In this document: positions 9,682 to 9,800 of the stretch, one piece after another
Numbering within the stretch: position 1 is the first letter of the stretch
Layout: every line of letters starts with the position of its first letter
Source of the DNA: Alphaproteobacteria bacterium
GTDB lineage: Bacteria; Pseudomonadota; Alphaproteobacteria; CAAGCB01; CAG-977
Length of the DNA: 9,800 nucleotides
NCBI GenBank assembly: GCA_900768845.1
Contig: CAAGEK010000066.1
Coordinates: 1-9,800, forward strand
Reading direction: 5' to 3'
Position numbers and translations under genes: made by a program
The notes under the pieces: generated by a model
The model's input: only the letters and a program-made list of their open reading frames with translations
Databases searched by the model: none
Told to the model about the DNA's origin: nothing

Positions 9682-9800
9682 ATGACGAAAAACCAAAAGA
9701 AGAAAGCACCGACGGAGCAAGAATTTATCGAAGCGTTGCGCCGGTTGACGAAAGAACAGCAGTTCGAACTTTACGGCAAAATGATGTATTTGATGGGGCT
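9682..9800 (+). CDS. Start of small unknown protein, runs off right edge
   Basis: The first 39 codons are identical in DNA to those at 119-1 on the minus strand, so both flanks begin the same gene. The protein opens MTKNQKKKAPTEQ and continues with EALRRLTKEQQFELYGKMMY. Its family is unknown to me. Two identical starts facing outward on either side of the element suggest a multicopy family in the genome. The upstream heptamer replaces the GGA that serves as a weak ribosome site in the left copy. Confidence 0.6.
   Translation, partial: MTKNQKKKAPTEQEFIEALRRLTKEQQFELYGKMMYLMG

Larger units (their letters stand above)
9503..9800. repeat. Right copy of flanking inverted repeat
   Basis: This is the reverse-complement partner of 1-298. 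The last 119 bases are exact; the leader portion is homologous with concentrated differences. As on the left, the gene within it reads outward, away from the mobile element. Confidence 0.95.

Noticed and set aside
1..9800. Flanking repeats as insertion sequences or a composite transposon
   Set aside because: No transposase is visible in either copy, no terminal inverted ends or target duplications are seen, and both copies run off the window.
1..9800. CRISPR array, tRNA or rRNA genes
   Set aside because: No regularly spaced direct repeats with spacers and no tRNA cloverleaf or rRNA segments were seen; in particular I found no tRNA gene that could serve as the attachment site.

Overview
The window looks like a compact integrated mobile element of about 9.2 kb, with phage-type early genes and no virion genes. 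It sits between two outward-facing copies of a roughly 300-bp repeat. Base composition is near 50% GC. The integrase, the toprim primase and the partner helicase resemble versions I associate with alphaproteobacterial phages and prophages, and strong AGGAGG-type ribosome sites are used throughout. I therefore suggest a Pseudomonadota, perhaps alphaproteobacterial, host. This is a judgement from sequence style and was not tested by a search.

Layout, left to right. Positions 1-298 are a repeat carrying the start of a small unknown gene that reads off the left edge. Positions 300-546 hold a plus-strand terminator and a strong palindrome. On the minus strand follow a tyrosine recombinase (547-1644), a ParE/RelE-type toxin with its Phd/YefM-type antitoxin (1799-2384), and a short XRE repressor (2691-3050). 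From 3148 everything runs rightward: a Cro-like regulator, a second HTH protein, a 29-residue hydrophobic peptide, a toprim primase (3870-4982), an origin-like region (about 5086-5317), a GRPKGAKNK protein, a helicase-type ATPase (6235-8070), a 173-residue unknown and three tightly packed small genes. The last of these resembles DUF2829/Tad2 anti-Thoeris proteins. At 9126-9430 is what reads as an undescribed type I toxin-antitoxin locus. The other repeat copy closes the window (9503-9800).

How it fits together. The repressor/Cro pair faces a control region with two 13-bp operators of the form TACCA-N3-TGGTA. The same operator appears twice in front of the integrase, so excision and replication are probably controlled by one switch. 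Primase, iteron-like repeats with an AT-rich stretch, and helicase make a self-contained replication module. Capsid, portal, tail, large terminase and lysis genes are absent, so the element may be a phage satellite (PICI/P4-like), an integrative plasmid or a reduced prophage. Two addiction-type modules, one protein-protein and one RNA-regulated, would stabilise it.

The strongest new signals are three. (1) A 25-residue membrane peptide has a divergent small RNA that is antisense to its ribosome site and start codon. (2) The leader of the flanking repeat has a heptamer occurring three times per copy. The heptamer differs between copies but changes in concert, preserving base pairing. (3) An operator set links the immunity region to the integrase. 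The two window ends are an exact 119-bp inverted repeat starting at the first and last base, so the outer junctions may reflect a collapsed repeat in an assembly and should be treated with care.
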